Part shown: piece by piece, positions 26,195-35,710 of the stretch
Numbering within the stretch: position 1 is the stretch's first letter
How the letters are laid out: each line of letters begins with the position of its first letter
Source of the DNA: Candidatus Dormiibacterota bacterium
Lineage (GTDB): Bacteria; Acidobacteriota; Polarisedimenticolia; Gp22-AA2
DNA: 64,000 bases
Direction: 5' to 3'
Assembly (NCBI GenBank): GCA_035635555.1
Contig: DASQAT010000046.1
Span: 124,001-188,000, forward strand
Translations under genes and position numbers: made by a program
Notes under the pieces: model-generated
The model's database searches: none
What the model was told of the DNA's origin: nothing
Seen by the model: the letters and a program-made list of their open reading frames with translations, nothing else

Positions 26195-27025
26195 TCAGGG
26201 GGCGGTCGTGGCGCGCGAGGCGTCCCGGCCGCCGGTCTCGGGAGCGTAGAGCACACGCTCGAGGAAGAGACCCGAAGGAGGAGCGGTCCAGGCGGCGGGG
26301 TCGTCAACGGTTTCCGACAGGAACCGCGTCATGGCCTCGACGGGGAGATTGTGGAGACCGATCTGGACCAGGACCCCCACGACCCGCCGCACCATGCGCG
26401 GCAGGAAATGATCCGCTTCGAGGGTGAGGGAGGTCAGGAAATCTCCGCGCCGCACTGCGGAGTGGAAGACCCGCACGCGCGGCTCGGTGATCTCGGCGCT
26501 GCGGTCCGCGAACGAGGTGAAATCGTGGCGGCCGAGGAGGGTCTGCGCCGCCTGCTCCATCGCCCGGGGGTCGAGCGGCTGCCGGACCCACCAGATGAGA
26601 CGCTTGAAGAAGGCGGAGCGGCGCGTGGCGATCTGGTAGCGGTACCGGCGCGCCGTCGCATCATGCCGCGCGTGGAAGGACATCGGCACCTCGCGGGCCT
26701 CCAGAACGTTGATGTCCGCCGCCAGCGTCCCGTTCAGCGCCTCGGCGATCGCCGGGGAGGGCAGCGTCGAGCGGGTGAAGAAGTTCGCCACCTGCCCCTC
26801 GGCGTGCACGCCCTGGTCGGTGCGTCCCGCTCCGATCAGCTTCGGCGCCTCTCCGAAGAGGTCATGGATGGCCGACAGGATTTCGCCCGCCACGGTGCGC
26901 TGCCCCTTCTGGACCTGCCAGCCGGCGTAGCGCGTCCCTTCGTACTCGACGAGCAGGCGGATGTTCCGTGTCGGTCCGCCGGGGCCGCCTGGCGTTCGGC
27001 GCGGAGCGCGCGACCCGCGGTTCAG
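26195..27025 (-). CDS. truA: tRNA pseudouridine synthase A, apparent CTG start
   Basis: 276 residues from CTG 27025. Makes pseudouridine 38-40 in the tRNA anticodon arm. NIRLLVEYEGTRYAGWQVQ is the conserved N-terminal strand and loop; catalytic Asp70 sits in GAGRTDQGVHA; SFHARHDATARRYRY and the C-terminal FLPRMVRRVVG are typical. The first ATG/GTG/TTG in frame is GTG 26893, which would delete the essential N-terminal strand. Between it and the upstream gene the only NTG codon is CTG 27025-27023, which overlaps the cyclase stop as CTGA, the same geometry as the ATGA/GTGA/TTGA pairs elsewhere here. Third gene of the rmuC-cyclase-truA operon. Confidence 0.88.
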   Translation of the reverse strand: MNRGSRAPRRTPGGPGGPTRNIRLLVEYEGTRYAGWQVQKGQRTVAGEILSAIHDLFGEAPKLIGAGRTDQGVHAEGQVANFFTRSTLPSPAIAEALNGTLAADINVLEAREVPMSFHARHDATARRYRYQIATRRSAFFKRLIWWVRQPLDPRAMEQAAQTLLGRHDFTSFADRSAEITEPRVRVFHSAVRRGDFLTSLTLEADHFLPRMVRRVVGVLVQIGLHNLPVEAMTRFLSETVDDPAAWTAPPSGLFLERVLYAPETGGRDASRATTAP

Positions 27026-27843
27026 CGCGGCACGATGGCGAGGACGCGCGCCGGGGCGCCTGAACCGCGGCTGATTTTCATCGGCGCGACGATGACACTG
27101 AAACCCCGGACGGGCAGGATGCTGAGATTGTCGAGGTTTTCCACCTGATAACGCCCGGCCAGGAGGAGCGCCTTGTGGGCCTCGAAGGTGGCCGACTTGC
27201 CCGGATCGATGCTGGCGGTGTCGGTCCCGAGCCCGTTCACGTCGCGCTCCTTGAGGAGGAACCGGATCGCGTCGGCTGAGAATCCGGGAAAGTGCATGGC
27301 GCCGGTCTCATCGCGGTTCAAATAGCGGTCCGGGCTCTCCCAGCGGTGGTGCCAGCCGGTGTTGAGGATCACGAGGGAGCGCGCCGGGATCCGTCCGTTC
27401 GCCTTCTCCCAGTCCTGCAGCTCGATGAGCGTCAGGATGTAGTCGGAATTGGCCGCCGACTTCGACTGCACGTCGATCATGACTCCCTGGCTCACCAGGC
27501 GCGTCGGCGGGATCTCGTCCACCGTCGGGAGGCCCTTCCCGAAGTGGGCGGGGGCGTCGACGTGCGTGCCGGTGTGCTCGCCGCACACGAACGAGTTCAT
27601 GTAGTAGCCGTCGGCGAGCTGTGTCAGAGGCTCCAGGCTGAAGGGGACGCCCCCGGGGAAGAGCGGCGTGCCTTCGCGGAGAATGTGGGTCAGGTCGACC
27701 ACTTCGGCGCGGCCGTTGGCGACCTCGTCCAGGCTCAGCGAGAACATCTTGGCGGCACGGACCGGGACGGCCAGGACGAGAAGAAGGAGGGCCGCGAGAA
27801 ACAGACGCGCGCGGGTCCTGCCTCCCGGGGCGATCGGCGTCAT
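27022..27843 (-). CDS. Exported cyclase-family (kynurenine formamidase-like) metal hydrolase
   Basis: 273 residues. Signal peptide LFLAALLLLVLAVPVRA, then a cyclase (PF04199-type) domain: VVDLTHILREGTPLFPGG and HTGTHVDAPAHF, the metal-binding HxGTHxDxPxH motif (His90, His94, Asp96, His100). The family includes kynurenine formamidase and isatin hydrolase. A signal peptide is unusual for KynB and argues for an extracytoplasmic substrate. Start overlaps the rmuC stop by ATGA (27840-27843); stop overlaps truA by CTGA. Confidence 0.88.
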   Translation of the reverse strand: MTPIAPGGRTRARLFLAALLLLVLAVPVRAAKMFSLSLDEVANGRAEVVDLTHILREGTPLFPGGVPFSLEPLTQLADGYYMNSFVCGEHTGTHVDAPAHFGKGLPTVDEIPPTRLVSQGVMIDVQSKSAANSDYILTLIELQDWEKANGRIPARSLVILNTGWHHRWESPDRYLNRDETGAMHFPGFSADAIRFLLKERDVNGLGTDTASIDPGKSATFEAHKALLLAGRYQVENLDNLSILPVRGFSVIVAPMKISRGSGAPARVLAIVPR

Positions 27844-28985
27844 GGCTCGAGACCCCGGGTCCGGAAGCGATCCTCGGCATGCACGGGCCCGGCAGGGAGA
27901 GGCTCGTCGCCGGCCGGCGTCTCCGCCAGGCTGGCGAACTGCTGGAGCCTGTCCCCCAGTCTTCCGGCGTGCTGTCCGGCCTCGTCGAAGGCGCTCTGGG
28001 CGTTGAGCAGGTGTCTCTGGGCCTTCTTGAACGAGTCGCCGAAGATGACGAAATCCCCGTTGAGCTGCTGCAGCCCCTTGAGGATCTCGCGCGCCCGCTG
28101 CTCGATGCGCAGCCCCATCAGCCCGTACGCCACGGCCTGCAGGTAGGCGTAGATGCTGTTGGGGGAGACCGGAATCACGCGGCGCTTCAGGGCGTACGCG
28201 CTGATGTCCTCCTCGCCGGCCTCTTCGGACCGGGTGATGAGCTCGTAGAAGATGTTCTCCGCAGGGATGTACATCAGGGCGATATCGAGCGTCCCCTCCG
28301 AGGGGCGGAGATACTTCTCGGCGATGTCGTCGATGTGCTTTTTGACCTCGCGCGCGAACTGCCGCCGTGCGCGATCCTTCTGCTCGGGCGCGGAGGCGTC
28401 CAGCATCAGGCGGAATCCCGCGAGCGGAAACTTCGAGTCGATCGGCACCATGCCGCCCGGCATGCGCAGCACCGCGTCCACCGTCTGTCCGTCCTGGAAG
28501 GTGTACTGCAGGGTGAACTGCTCGGCCGGGAAGATCTGCTGCAAGAGCGACGCGAGAGCGATTTCGCCCAGGCCCCCGCGGATCTTGGGAGCCTGGAAGA
28601 TCTGCTGCAGACCGCGGATGTCCTGCCCCAGGGCCAGGATCTCCTGGCTGCTCCGCCCCAGCTCGCCGAGACGGTGATTGATGTCGGCGATCAGCCTGCC
28701 GGTGTCGGCGCTGGCCTTCTGCAGGGACCGGGCGTTCTCCGAGAGTCGCTGCGACATCTGCCCTGTGATCTGCTGGAGCGAGACACCGACGTCCCTGGGA
28801 ATCTGCGCGCCGATCTGCGCGACCTGCCCGGCCAGACGTCCGATCTCCTGCTGCAGGAAGACGACCGTGGGGTCGGGCCCCGGCGCCACGCGCGGTGCGC
28901 GGCGCAGCAGCGCGAGCCCGAGAACGATCGCGGCCGCCGCGAGAAGTGCTGTGACGGCTAAAAGGGCAGGGTTCTCGATGGCCAT
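27840..28985 (-). CDS. rmuC: RmuC-family DNA recombination protein
   Basis: 381 residues. N-terminal membrane anchor (LLAVTALLAAAAIVLGLALL), a coiled-coil (QEIGRLAGQVAQIGAQIP to SQEILALGQDI, about 40-130), then the RmuC nuclease-like core: GGLGEIALASLLQQIFP, DAVLRMPGGMVPIDSKFPL, LMYIPAENIFYELI, SPNSIYAYLQAVAYG. RmuC limits inversion at short inverted repeats in E. coli; biochemical activity is inferred from the PD-(D/E)XK-like fold. ATG 28985 is chosen for the anchor; an upstream GTG adds an unlikely 16 residues. First gene of the three-gene operon; -10-like TAGACT at 29058-29063 on this strand. Confidence 0.92.
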   Translation of the reverse strand: MAIENPALLAVTALLAAAAIVLGLALLRRAPRVAPGPDPTVVFLQQEIGRLAGQVAQIGAQIPRDVGVSLQQITGQMSQRLSENARSLQKASADTGRLIADINHRLGELGRSSQEILALGQDIRGLQQIFQAPKIRGGLGEIALASLLQQIFPAEQFTLQYTFQDGQTVDAVLRMPGGMVPIDSKFPLAGFRLMLDASAPEQKDRARRQFAREVKKHIDDIAEKYLRPSEGTLDIALMYIPAENIFYELITRSEEAGEEDISAYALKRRVIPVSPNSIYAYLQAVAYGLMGLRIEQRAREILKGLQQLNGDFVIFGDSFKKAQRHLLNAQSAFDEAGQHAGRLGDRLQQFASLAETPAGDEPLPAGPVHAEDRFRTRGLEP

Positions 28986-29112
28986 GTGGACCCGGGACCG
29001 GCCTGGAGGGAAGCACCATCCCCGCGACACCACGCGGTGCGTCCGGACCGGTCGGGTAGTCTATCGGCGCCCCCCCGGGGTGTCAACTCGCGCGGCCGGG
29101 GCGGCAGGGACC

Positions 29113-30306
29113 TCAGGCGCGCACCAGAAGGAGGGCGAATTTCAGATACCGCGTCTCGGGGACGGAGAGGTGCACCGGATGATCGGGCGCCTGGCTCCGC
29201 ATCTCGACGAGGGTGACGTCCCGTCCCGCGTCGGCGGCGGCGTCGCGCAGCACCTGCAGGAACTCCTCCGGTCCGAGATGGTAGGAGCAGGAGGATGTGG
29301 CGACGATCGCCCCTGGCGCCGCCAGACGGAAGGCGCGCAGGTTGATCTCCTTGTAGCCGCGGACGGCGGCCTCGACGGCGCCGGCGCTCTTGGTGAACGC
29401 CGGTGGATCGAGGACGAGGAGCCCGAACCTTTCCTTGCGCCGGTCGAGATCCTTCAGGTGATCGAAGGCATTGCCCTCGACCCATTCGCAGCGCTCGCCC
29501 AGTCCATTCAGGGCGGCGTTGCGCCGCGCCAGGTCGAGGCACTCCGCCGAGATCTCGATCGAGGTGCAGCGCTCGGCGCCGGCCTTCAGCGCGTAGAGGC
29601 CGAACGATCCGGTGTTGCAGAAGACGTCGAGCACCCGGCGGCCGCGGGCGTGAGGCTGCAGGGCCCGCCGGTTGAGACGGTGGTCGAGGTACAGGCCGGT
29701 CTTCTGGCCGGAGCGCAAGCGGACGAGAAAACGCAGGTCGTCCAGGACGATCTCGATCTCGTCCGGCACCTCCCCCGACAGCAGCCCGGTGCGCGACTCG
29801 AGTCCCTCGCGCGCGCGCACCGGCAGGTCGCTGCGCTCGTAGATGCCCCGGGGGTGCACGGCGTCCTGGAGCGCCGAGACGATGTCCGCGCGCAGGCGCT
29901 CCATGCCGAGGGTTGAGATCTGCACCGCCAGGCAGGTTCCGTAGCGATCCACCGTCAACCCCGGGAGCATGTCCCCCTCGCTGAAGACGAGACGGCAGGA
30001 TTCACCGGCGGGATAGAAGTGACGGCGATAGGCGACGGCCTGGGCGATGCGCCGGCGCAGGAGCTCACCGTCGAAAGGCTCCTCCTTCCTGCGGGTCAGG
30101 AGCCGGACCACGATGTTCGAGGCGGGGTTGTAGTAGCCCCCCGCCAGGAAGCGGCCGCGGTGATCCACCACCTCCACGGGGTCGCCCGGCGCGGTGCCGT
30201 CGCCGACCTTTTCGATCTCCCCCGAATACACCCAGAGGTGCCCGGCCTTGACGCGCCGTTCGCGGCCTTTTTTCAGAACGACCCGTCCGGGTCTCGGCGC
30301 CTGCAT
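29113..30306 (-). CDS. rlmI: RlmI-like 23S rRNA (cytosine-5) methyltransferase
   Basis: 397 residues. N-terminal PUA domain (KKGRERRVKAGHLWVYSGEIEKV), a middle domain, then a SAM-binding Rossmann fold with VLDVFCNTGSFGLYAL, CTSIEISAECLDLARRNAALN and LLVLDPPAF. Matches RlmI/YccW, which methylates C1962 of 23S rRNA; related family members have other targets. No SD before the ATG, and a TAGAAT box ends only 6 bases upstream, so the mRNA may be leaderless. Confidence 0.88.
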   Translation of the reverse strand: MQAPRPGRVVLKKGRERRVKAGHLWVYSGEIEKVGDGTAPGDPVEVVDHRGRFLAGGYYNPASNIVVRLLTRRKEEPFDGELLRRRIAQAVAYRRHFYPAGESCRLVFSEGDMLPGLTVDRYGTCLAVQISTLGMERLRADIVSALQDAVHPRGIYERSDLPVRAREGLESRTGLLSGEVPDEIEIVLDDLRFLVRLRSGQKTGLYLDHRLNRRALQPHARGRRVLDVFCNTGSFGLYALKAGAERCTSIEISAECLDLARRNAALNGLGERCEWVEGNAFDHLKDLDRRKERFGLLVLDPPAFTKSAGAVEAAVRGYKEINLRAFRLAAPGAIVATSSCSYHLGPEEFLQVLRDAAADAGRDVTLVEMRSQAPDHPVHLSVPETRYLKFALLLVRA

Positions 30307-30312
30307 CGGCGC

Positions 30313-30318
30313 ATTCTA
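30313..30318 (-). promoter_or_regulatory. -10 box directly upstream of the rlmI start
   Basis: TAGAAT on the minus strand (30318-30313). Transcription starting ~7 bases downstream would begin at or next to the rlmI ATG (30306). No -35. Confidence 0.4.
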
Positions 30319-30334
30319 GCGCGGCGGCGACGGT

Positions 30335-31999
30335 TCAGATCATCGGCAGCTTGAGACCGCTGCGTCTGGCGAAGAGGATCGCTTCCGGGTAACCGGCGTC
30401 GGCGTGGCGCATCACGCCGGTTCCAGGGTCGGTGGTCAGGACGCGCTCGAGGCGGGCGGCGGCCTCCTTCGTGCCGTCGGCGACCACGACCATGCCGGCG
30501 TGCAGCGCGTAGCCGATACCGACCCCCCCGCCGTGGTGCACCGAGACCCAGGAGGCGCCCGCCGCGGTGTTCAGGAGGGCGTTGAGGATCGGCCAGTCGG
30601 CGATCGCGTCCGAGCCGTCGCGCATCCCCTCGGTCTCGCGGTTGGGGGAGGCGACGGAGCCCGCGTCGAGGTGATCGCGCCCGATCACGATCGGAGCCTT
30701 GAGGTCGCCGCGCGCCACGAGCTCGTTGATCTTCAGTCCGAAACGGGCCCTCTCGCCGTATCCCAGCCAGCAGATGCGCGCCGGCAGCCCCTGGAAGGCG
30801 ACCCGGTCGCGCGCCAGGCGGATCCAGCGGCCGAGCGCCTCGTCTTCGGGGAACATCGAAAGGACCGCCTCGTCGGTGCGGTGGATATCTTCGGGTTCGC
30901 CCGACAGGGCCGCCCAGCGGAACGGGCCTTTCCCTTCGCAGAACAGCGGCCGGATGAACTCGGGAACGAAACCGGGAATCTCGAAGGCGTCGTCGACGCC
31001 CGCCTGCTTCGCCTCCTGGCGGATGTTGTTGCCGTAATCGAAGACGACGGCCCCCTTCCTCTTGAGGACCAGCAGGGCGCGCACGTGCGCCGCGACGGAC
31101 CGGTTCGAGCGGGCCAGGTATTCGCGGGGGTCGTCCTGGCGCAGGCGCAGCGCCTCCTCGTACGGAAGACCGTGCGGGACGTAGCCGTTCAGGAGATCGT
31201 GGGCGCTGGTCTGGTCGGTGACCAGGTCGGGCACGAGCGGTCCTTCGGCCAGACGGGGCAGGACGTCGGCCGCGTTCCCCAGGAGCCCGATCGACAGCGG
31301 CTCGCGTTTCTCGATCGCCGCCCGGGCCAGCGCGAGCGCCTCCTCCAAGGTGTCGGCCTGGCGGTCGAGGTAGCGCGTGCGGAGGCGGCGGCGGATGCGG
31401 TCCGGATCGACCTCGACGGCGATCACGACAGCACCGTTCATCGTCCCGGCGAGCGGCTGGGCGGCCCCCATCCCCCCCAGGCCCGAGGTCAGGAGGAGTC
31501 GTCCCGCGAGGCTGCCGCCGAAGAATCTCCTCGCCGCCGAGGCGAACGTCTCGTACGTCCCCTGCAGGATCCCCTGGCTGCCGATGTAGATCCAGGAGCC
31601 GGCCGTCATCTGGCCGAACATGGTCAGCCCCTTCCGGTCCAGCTCGCGAAAACGCTCCCACGTGGCCCAGGCCGGGACCAGAAGGGCGTTGGCGATGAGC
31701 ACGCGCGGCGCGAGCCGGTGCGTTCGGAACACGCCGACCGGCTTGCCGGATTGCACCAGGAGGGTCTCGTCGTCCTCCAGGTCCCGCAACGTCCTGACGA
31801 TCGCGTCGTAGCACTCCCAGGTGCGCGCCGCTTTGCCGGTGCCGCCGTACACGATGAGCTCGTCCGGCTTCTCGGCCACGTCCGGATCCAGGTTGTTCAT
31901 CAGCATCCGCAGGGCGGCCTCCTGCGTCCATCCTCTGCACGTCAGGGACGCGCCGCGGGGGGCGCGGACCAGGCGGGCCCCGGCGGCCTGGTGCTTCAT
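30335..31999 (-). CDS. hutU: Urocanate hydratase
   Basis: 554 residues, standard length. Second step of histidine degradation: urocanate to imidazolonepropionate, with tightly bound [75 protein letters not shown] and [10 protein letters not shown] are all HutU blocks. ATGA overlap with hutH (31996-31999). The next pathway enzyme (HutI) is not in the window. Confidence 0.97.
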   Translation of the reverse strand: MKHQAAGARLVRAPRGASLTCRGWTQEAALRMLMNNLDPDVAEKPDELIVYGGTGKAARTWECYDAIVRTLRDLEDDETLLVQSGKPVGVFRTHRLAPRVLIANALLVPAWATWERFRELDRKGLTMFGQMTAGSWIYIGSQGILQGTYETFASAARRFFGGSLAGRLLLTSGLGGMGAAQPLAGTMNGAVVIAVEVDPDRIRRRLRTRYLDRQADTLEEALALARAAIEKREPLSIGLLGNAADVLPRLAEGPLVPDLVTDQTSAHDLLNGYVPHGLPYEEALRLRQDDPREYLARSNRSVAAHVRALLVLKRKGAVVFDYGNNIRQEAKQAGVDDAFEIPGFVPEFIRPLFCEGKGPFRWAALSGEPEDIHRTDEAVLSMFPEDEALGRWIRLARDRVAFQGLPARICWLGYGERARFGLKINELVARGDLKAPIVIGRDHLDAGSVASPNRETEGMRDGSDAIADWPILNALLNTAAGASWVSVHHGGGVGIGYALHAGMVVVADGTKEAAARLERVLTTDPGTGVMRHADAGYPEAILFARRSGLKLPMI

Positions 32000-33528
32000 C
32001 GCAGTCTCCCCGCGGCCTTCTCGGCGGCCGCGCGGACGGTCCCGTCCTGGATCGCGCGATCGACGGAGCCGATATCGTCGGCGATCACGCGGTCGGTCTC
32101 CATGAACGGAACGACGCTCCGCACCGCCTCCCAGGCGGCCCGCGCCCCCCGCCCGGGGCGCAGGGGGGCGAGAAAATCGAGCGCCTGGCAGGCGGACAGG
32201 ATCTCGATGGCCAGGACCTGGCGCGCGTGCTCCACGACCAGTCGCGCCTTGCGCGCGGCGATCGGTCCCATCGAAACGTGGTCCTCCTGGTTCGCTTCGG
32301 TCGGGATGGAGTCGACGCTCGCCGGATGGCAGAGGATCTTGTTCTCCGAGACCAGGGAGGCGGCCGTGACGTGCGCCATCATCAGGCCCGAGTTGACACC
32401 GGCCTCGCGCGTCAGGAACGGCGGCAGGCCGCTGAGGACCGGATTCATCAGCCGGTCGATGCGCCGCTCCGAGATGGACGCCAGGGATGCGGTTGCGATC
32501 GCCAGCAGGTCGAGCGCCAGCGCCGGCGCCTCGCCGTGGAAATTGCCTCCCGACACGACGTCCCCCTCCTCCGGAAAGACGATCGGGTTGTCGGTGACGG
32601 CGTCCACCTCCACCTCGAGGATGGATCGGGCGAAGCGCATGCCGTCGCGCGCGCTGCCATGGACCTGGGGCATGCAGCGCAGCGAATAGGCGTCCTGCAC
32701 GCGGCTGCACCCCGCGTGGGACCGCGCGATGTCGCTGTCCTCCAAAAGGGCCCGGAGGTTGGCGGCGCTGTCCAGGTGTCCGGGGTGCGGCCGCACGTCA
32801 AGAAGACGCGCGTCGAAGGCGCGGTGGCTCCCCTTCAAGGCCTCGAGCGTCAGGGCCCCGGCGATGTCGGATACGGCCGCCAGGTTCTCCGCTTCGAGGA
32901 GCGCCAGGACGCCGACCGAGGCGATGAACTGCGTGCCGTTGATCAGAGAGAGACCCTCCTTGGGTCCGAGGCGCAGAGGCTCGACCCCGGCCTTCTCGAG
33001 GGCCGCCGACGCCTTCATCCGCGTGCCCCGGAGCACGGCGTCCCCTTCGCCGAGGAGCGCCAGGACGAGATGGGACAGCGGCGCCAGGTCGCCGCTGGCG
33101 CCGATCGAACCCTGCTCCGGGACGATCGGCAGGAGGTCGGCGTTGAGGTGGGCGAGGAGGGTCTCCACCACCAGGGGTCTGACCCCCGAATGACCCCGCG
33201 CAAGGACGTGCGCGCGCAGCAGCATCAGCGCGCGGGTTGCGTGAGCCGGCAGCGGGCTCCCCACCCCCGCGCAGTGACTGCGGATCAGGTTGAGCTGCAG
33301 CTCCTCCAGCCGCTCGCGCGGAATGCGGATGTCCTTGAGGAGGCCGAACCCGGTGGTCACGCCGTAGACCGTCTGGTCGGCGGCGACGATCCGGTCGACG
33401 ACCGCGCGGGCGCGCTCGAGCCTGGCGCGCGCCGCAGCGCCCAGGGTCACGCGCGCGCCGCCCCTCGCGACGGTCGCGATCTGCTCCAGACTGAGGTGTG
33501 CTCCGTCGAGCTCGATTATGGAGGGCAT
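31996..33528 (-). CDS. hutH: Histidine ammonia-lyase
   Basis: 510 residues. Deaminates histidine to urocanate. The MIO cofactor triad Ala144-Ser145-Gly146 lies in [20 protein letters not shown] near the N-terminus supplies the catalytic Tyr; [17 protein letters not shown] and NPIVFPEEG are typical. ATG 33528 gives the usual N-terminus ([18 protein letters not shown]); the upstream extension is not conserved-looking. First gene of the hutHU pair. Confidence 0.97.
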   Translation of the reverse strand: MPSIIELDGAHLSLEQIATVARGGARVTLGAAARARLERARAVVDRIVAADQTVYGVTTGFGLLKDIRIPRERLEELQLNLIRSHCAGVGSPLPAHATRALMLLRAHVLARGHSGVRPLVVETLLAHLNADLLPIVPEQGSIGASGDLAPLSHLVLALLGEGDAVLRGTRMKASAALEKAGVEPLRLGPKEGLSLINGTQFIASVGVLALLEAENLAAVSDIAGALTLEALKGSHRAFDARLLDVRPHPGHLDSAANLRALLEDSDIARSHAGCSRVQDAYSLRCMPQVHGSARDGMRFARSILEVEVDAVTDNPIVFPEEGDVVSGGNFHGEAPALALDLLAIATASLASISERRIDRLMNPVLSGLPPFLTREAGVNSGLMMAHVTAASLVSENKILCHPASVDSIPTEANQEDHVSMGPIAARKARLVVEHARQVLAIEILSACQALDFLAPLRPGRGARAAWEAVRSVVPFMETDRVIADDIGSVDRAIQDGTVRAAAEKAAGRLR

Positions 33529-33580
33529 CCCGGCGTGGCTCCGTGCGCTTTCCAGAGCGGAAACTCGCGGAACGGCTCGA

Positions 33581-33589
33581 AGTCTAGCA
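33581..33589 (-). promoter_or_regulatory. Extended -10 promoter TGCTAGACT for hutHU
   Basis: Minus strand: TG 33589-33588, TAGACT 33586-33581; a poor -35 (TTGTGG, 33609-33604) is at 17 bases. 53 bases upstream of the hutH ATG. Confidence 0.5.
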
Positions 33590-33715
33590 CAGCGACCGGG
33601 GGCCCACAATTCGGGGGGCGGGCGTGCAATCGCTCCGGATTGGACCTAACTTATTGATTGCGGGCCCCGTGGCGGGGCAGGCCGGAGCGCCCCCGGGGTC
33701 TGCAGGAAGGCCGCC

Positions 33716-34255
33716 GTGGTCGTGCGCTGCCCGCATTGCAAGACCGTGATCCGCCTGCGCGAGGTGGACGGGCAGTCCCGCGTCGTCAAGTACCTCTGCA
33801 ACACCTGCCAGGAGATCGTGCGGATCGATCTCGTGCAGGACGAGGTCAAGTCTTCGTCGAGCGCCGATTCGTTCGAGAAGACCGAGCACCGGAAGAAGAT
33901 CCTGGTGGCGGACGACACAGCCACGGTGCGGAAAATCGCGGCGCGCCTCCTGGCCTCAGCCGGGTACGACGTCCTCGAAGCGGAGGACGGCCGGCAGGCG
34001 CTCGAGCTGGTGCAGAACGAGCACCCCGACCTCATCCTTCTCGACCTCCTGATGCCCAAGATGACCGGCTTCGACGTGCTGCGGGAGATCAAGAAGACCG
34101 GCCGGGTCAAGGAAATTCCGATCCTGATCATGAGCGGTGTCTTCAAGAAGGACGTCCTCGACTTCCTGCAGGCGGCCGGGGTCACCGGCTTCCTGGACAA
34201 GGAGCAGATCAAGGATTCTCTGCTGTTCAGGGTGCAGCAGATCCTCGCCGCCTGA
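33716..34255 (+). CDS. Zinc-finger/receiver-domain response regulator
   Basis: 179 residues. The N-terminal MJ0042-type zinc finger (VRCPHCKTVIRL, then YLCNTC; Cys5, Cys8, Cys28, Cys31) is joined by a Ser-rich linker to a receiver domain (~60-179): KILVADDTATVRKIA, phosphoacceptor Asp110 in LILLDLLMPKM, LIMSG, and Lys in GFLDKEQ. No DNA-binding output domain, so it may act by protein contact, as such proteins are proposed to do in delta-proteobacteria and acidobacteria. No kinase nearby. GTG start with AGGAAGG 5 bases upstream. The 187-base gap to hutH contains a small perfect hairpin (33664-33678). Confidence 0.85.
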   Translation: MVVRCPHCKTVIRLREVDGQSRVVKYLCNTCQEIVRIDLVQDEVKSSSSADSFEKTEHRKKILVADDTATVRKIAARLLASAGYDVLEAEDGRQALELVQNEHPDLILLDLLMPKMTGFDVLREIKKTGRVKEIPILIMSGVFKKDVLDFLQAAGVTGFLDKEQIKDSLLFRVQQILAA

Positions 34256-34292
34256 TCGTCCCGCCCGCCCTCGATCGGACCTCCCCGTTTTC

Positions 34293-34301
34293 TGCTAGCA
34301 T
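34293..34301 (+). promoter_or_regulatory. Extended -10 promoter TGCTAGCAT for purA
   Basis: TG 34293-34294, TAGCAT 34296-34301, 69 bases before the purA ATG. No -35. Confidence 0.45.
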
Positions 34302-34369
34302 ATCGTGGCAAAGGAACCCTCCCGCGGGCCCGTCCTTTGTCGATCCCGGCGAACCAAAACGGAGAACGG

Positions 34370-35704
34370 ATGTCCGGATACGTCGTAGTCGGTACGCAAT
34401 GGGGTGATGAAGGCAAGGGAAAGATCGTCGACCTGCTGACCGAGCGCGTGGACATCGTGGCGCGCTACGGAGGCGGCCCCAACGCGGGGCATACGATCTG
34501 CGTGGGGTCCCGCCGCTTCGCCCTGCACCACGTTCCGTCCGGCATCCTGAGGGACGGCGTCCTGTGCGTCATCGGAAACGGCGTCGTGATCGAGCCCGCC
34601 TCCCTCCTCAAGGAGATCGCCGACCTGAGGGAGGCCGGCGTGCGCGTCGAGGACAACCTGCGCATCAGCGACCGGGCGCACCTCATCCTCCCGTACCACC
34701 GTGGCCGCGACATCGCACGCGAGGAGGGGGTGCCGAACGGCAAGATCGGCACGACACGGCTGGGGGTCGGCCCGACCTACGAGAGCAAGGCCGGTCGCTA
34801 CGGCCTGCGGGTGGCCGATCTGGGGGACGCGGCGGGTCTAGGCGCCAAGGTGGAGAGCCTGGCGCGGATGGCCGGGGGCGCAGGCGGCGGCCGGCTTCCG
34901 GCGGAGTGGAGCCCGGATCCCGGCGCCGTGGCGGAGCAGTTCCTGGAGTTCGGGGCCCTCATGAAGCCGTTCGTCGCCGACACCTCCCGTCTCCTGAACG
35001 AGAGGCTGGACGAGGGGGCCGTCGTCCTGTGCGAGGGGGCGCAGGGGACGATGCTCGATCTGGACCACGGAACGTACCCGTTCGTGACCTCGTCGAGCTC
35101 GACGGCCGGGGGAGCCTGCACCGGCCTCGGGATCAGCCCGATCCGCGTCGACGGCGTGATCGGAGTCCTGAAGGCGTACTCCACGCGGGTCGGGGAGGGG
35201 CCGTTCCCGACGGAGCAGGACAACGACACCGGTCAACGCATCCGGCAGCGAGGGCGGGAATTCGGCAGCACGACCGGCCGGCCGAGGCGTTGCGGCTGGT
35301 TCGATGCCCTGGTGGCGCGCTACTCGGTGATGATCAACCAGGTCGAGTGCCTGGCGCTGACCCTGTTCGACGTTCTCGACGACTTCGACGAGATCCCGAT
35401 CGCCGTGGCGTACGAGCACGACGGCCGCCGGATCGACTTCCCGCCGACCGATCCCGCGGTGCTCCGCGCCTGCCGGCCGGTGTATGAAGTTCTGCCCGGC
35501 TGGAAAAAGGACACGTCGACGGCCCGCCGTTTTGCAGACCTGCCGGAGCAGGCGCGCCGCTACGTGGAACGCCTGGAGGAGGTCGTGGGATGCGGGATCG
35601 GCATCATCTCGACCTCGCCGCAGCGGGACGGGACCATCGTGCGGCCGGAAGGGCGCATCGATCGCTGGCTGCCGGTGCGCCAGCCGGTCCGGGCTTCTTC
35701 CTGA
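34370..35704 (+). CDS. purA: Adenylosuccinate synthetase
   Basis: 444 residues. GTP-dependent ligation of aspartate to IMP in AMP synthesis. P-loop-like GTQWGDEGKGKIVD at the N-terminus with the catalytic Asp, GGGPNAGHTI with catalytic His, CEGAQGTMLDLDHGTYPFVTSS, GEGPFPTE and GRPRRCGWFDAL are all diagnostic. ATG 34370 with GGAGAACGG just upstream is preferred over 34337. Six bases separate it from the convergent PLP-enzyme gene. Confidence 0.97.
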   Translation: MSGYVVVGTQWGDEGKGKIVDLLTERVDIVARYGGGPNAGHTICVGSRRFALHHVPSGILRDGVLCVIGNGVVIEPASLLKEIADLREAGVRVEDNLRISDRAHLILPYHRGRDIAREEGVPNGKIGTTRLGVGPTYESKAGRYGLRVADLGDAAGLGAKVESLARMAGGAGGGRLPAEWSPDPGAVAEQFLEFGALMKPFVADTSRLLNERLDEGAVVLCEGAQGTMLDLDHGTYPFVTSSSSTAGGACTGLGISPIRVDGVIGVLKAYSTRVGEGPFPTEQDNDTGQRIRQRGREFGSTTGRPRRCGWFDALVARYSVMINQVECLALTLFDVLDDFDEIPIAVAYEHDGRRIDFPPTDPAVLRACRPVYEVLPGWKKDTSTARRFADLPEQARRYVERLEEVVGCGIGIISTSPQRDGTIVRPEGRIDRWLPVRQPVRASS

Positions 35705-35710
35705 CGGGGG

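Noticed and set aside
33664-33678. GCCCCG-TGG-CGGGGC hairpin before the zinc-finger receiver gene
   Set aside because: A 6-bp GC stem with a 3-base loop is expected by chance in such DNA; no U-tract and not at the RBS.
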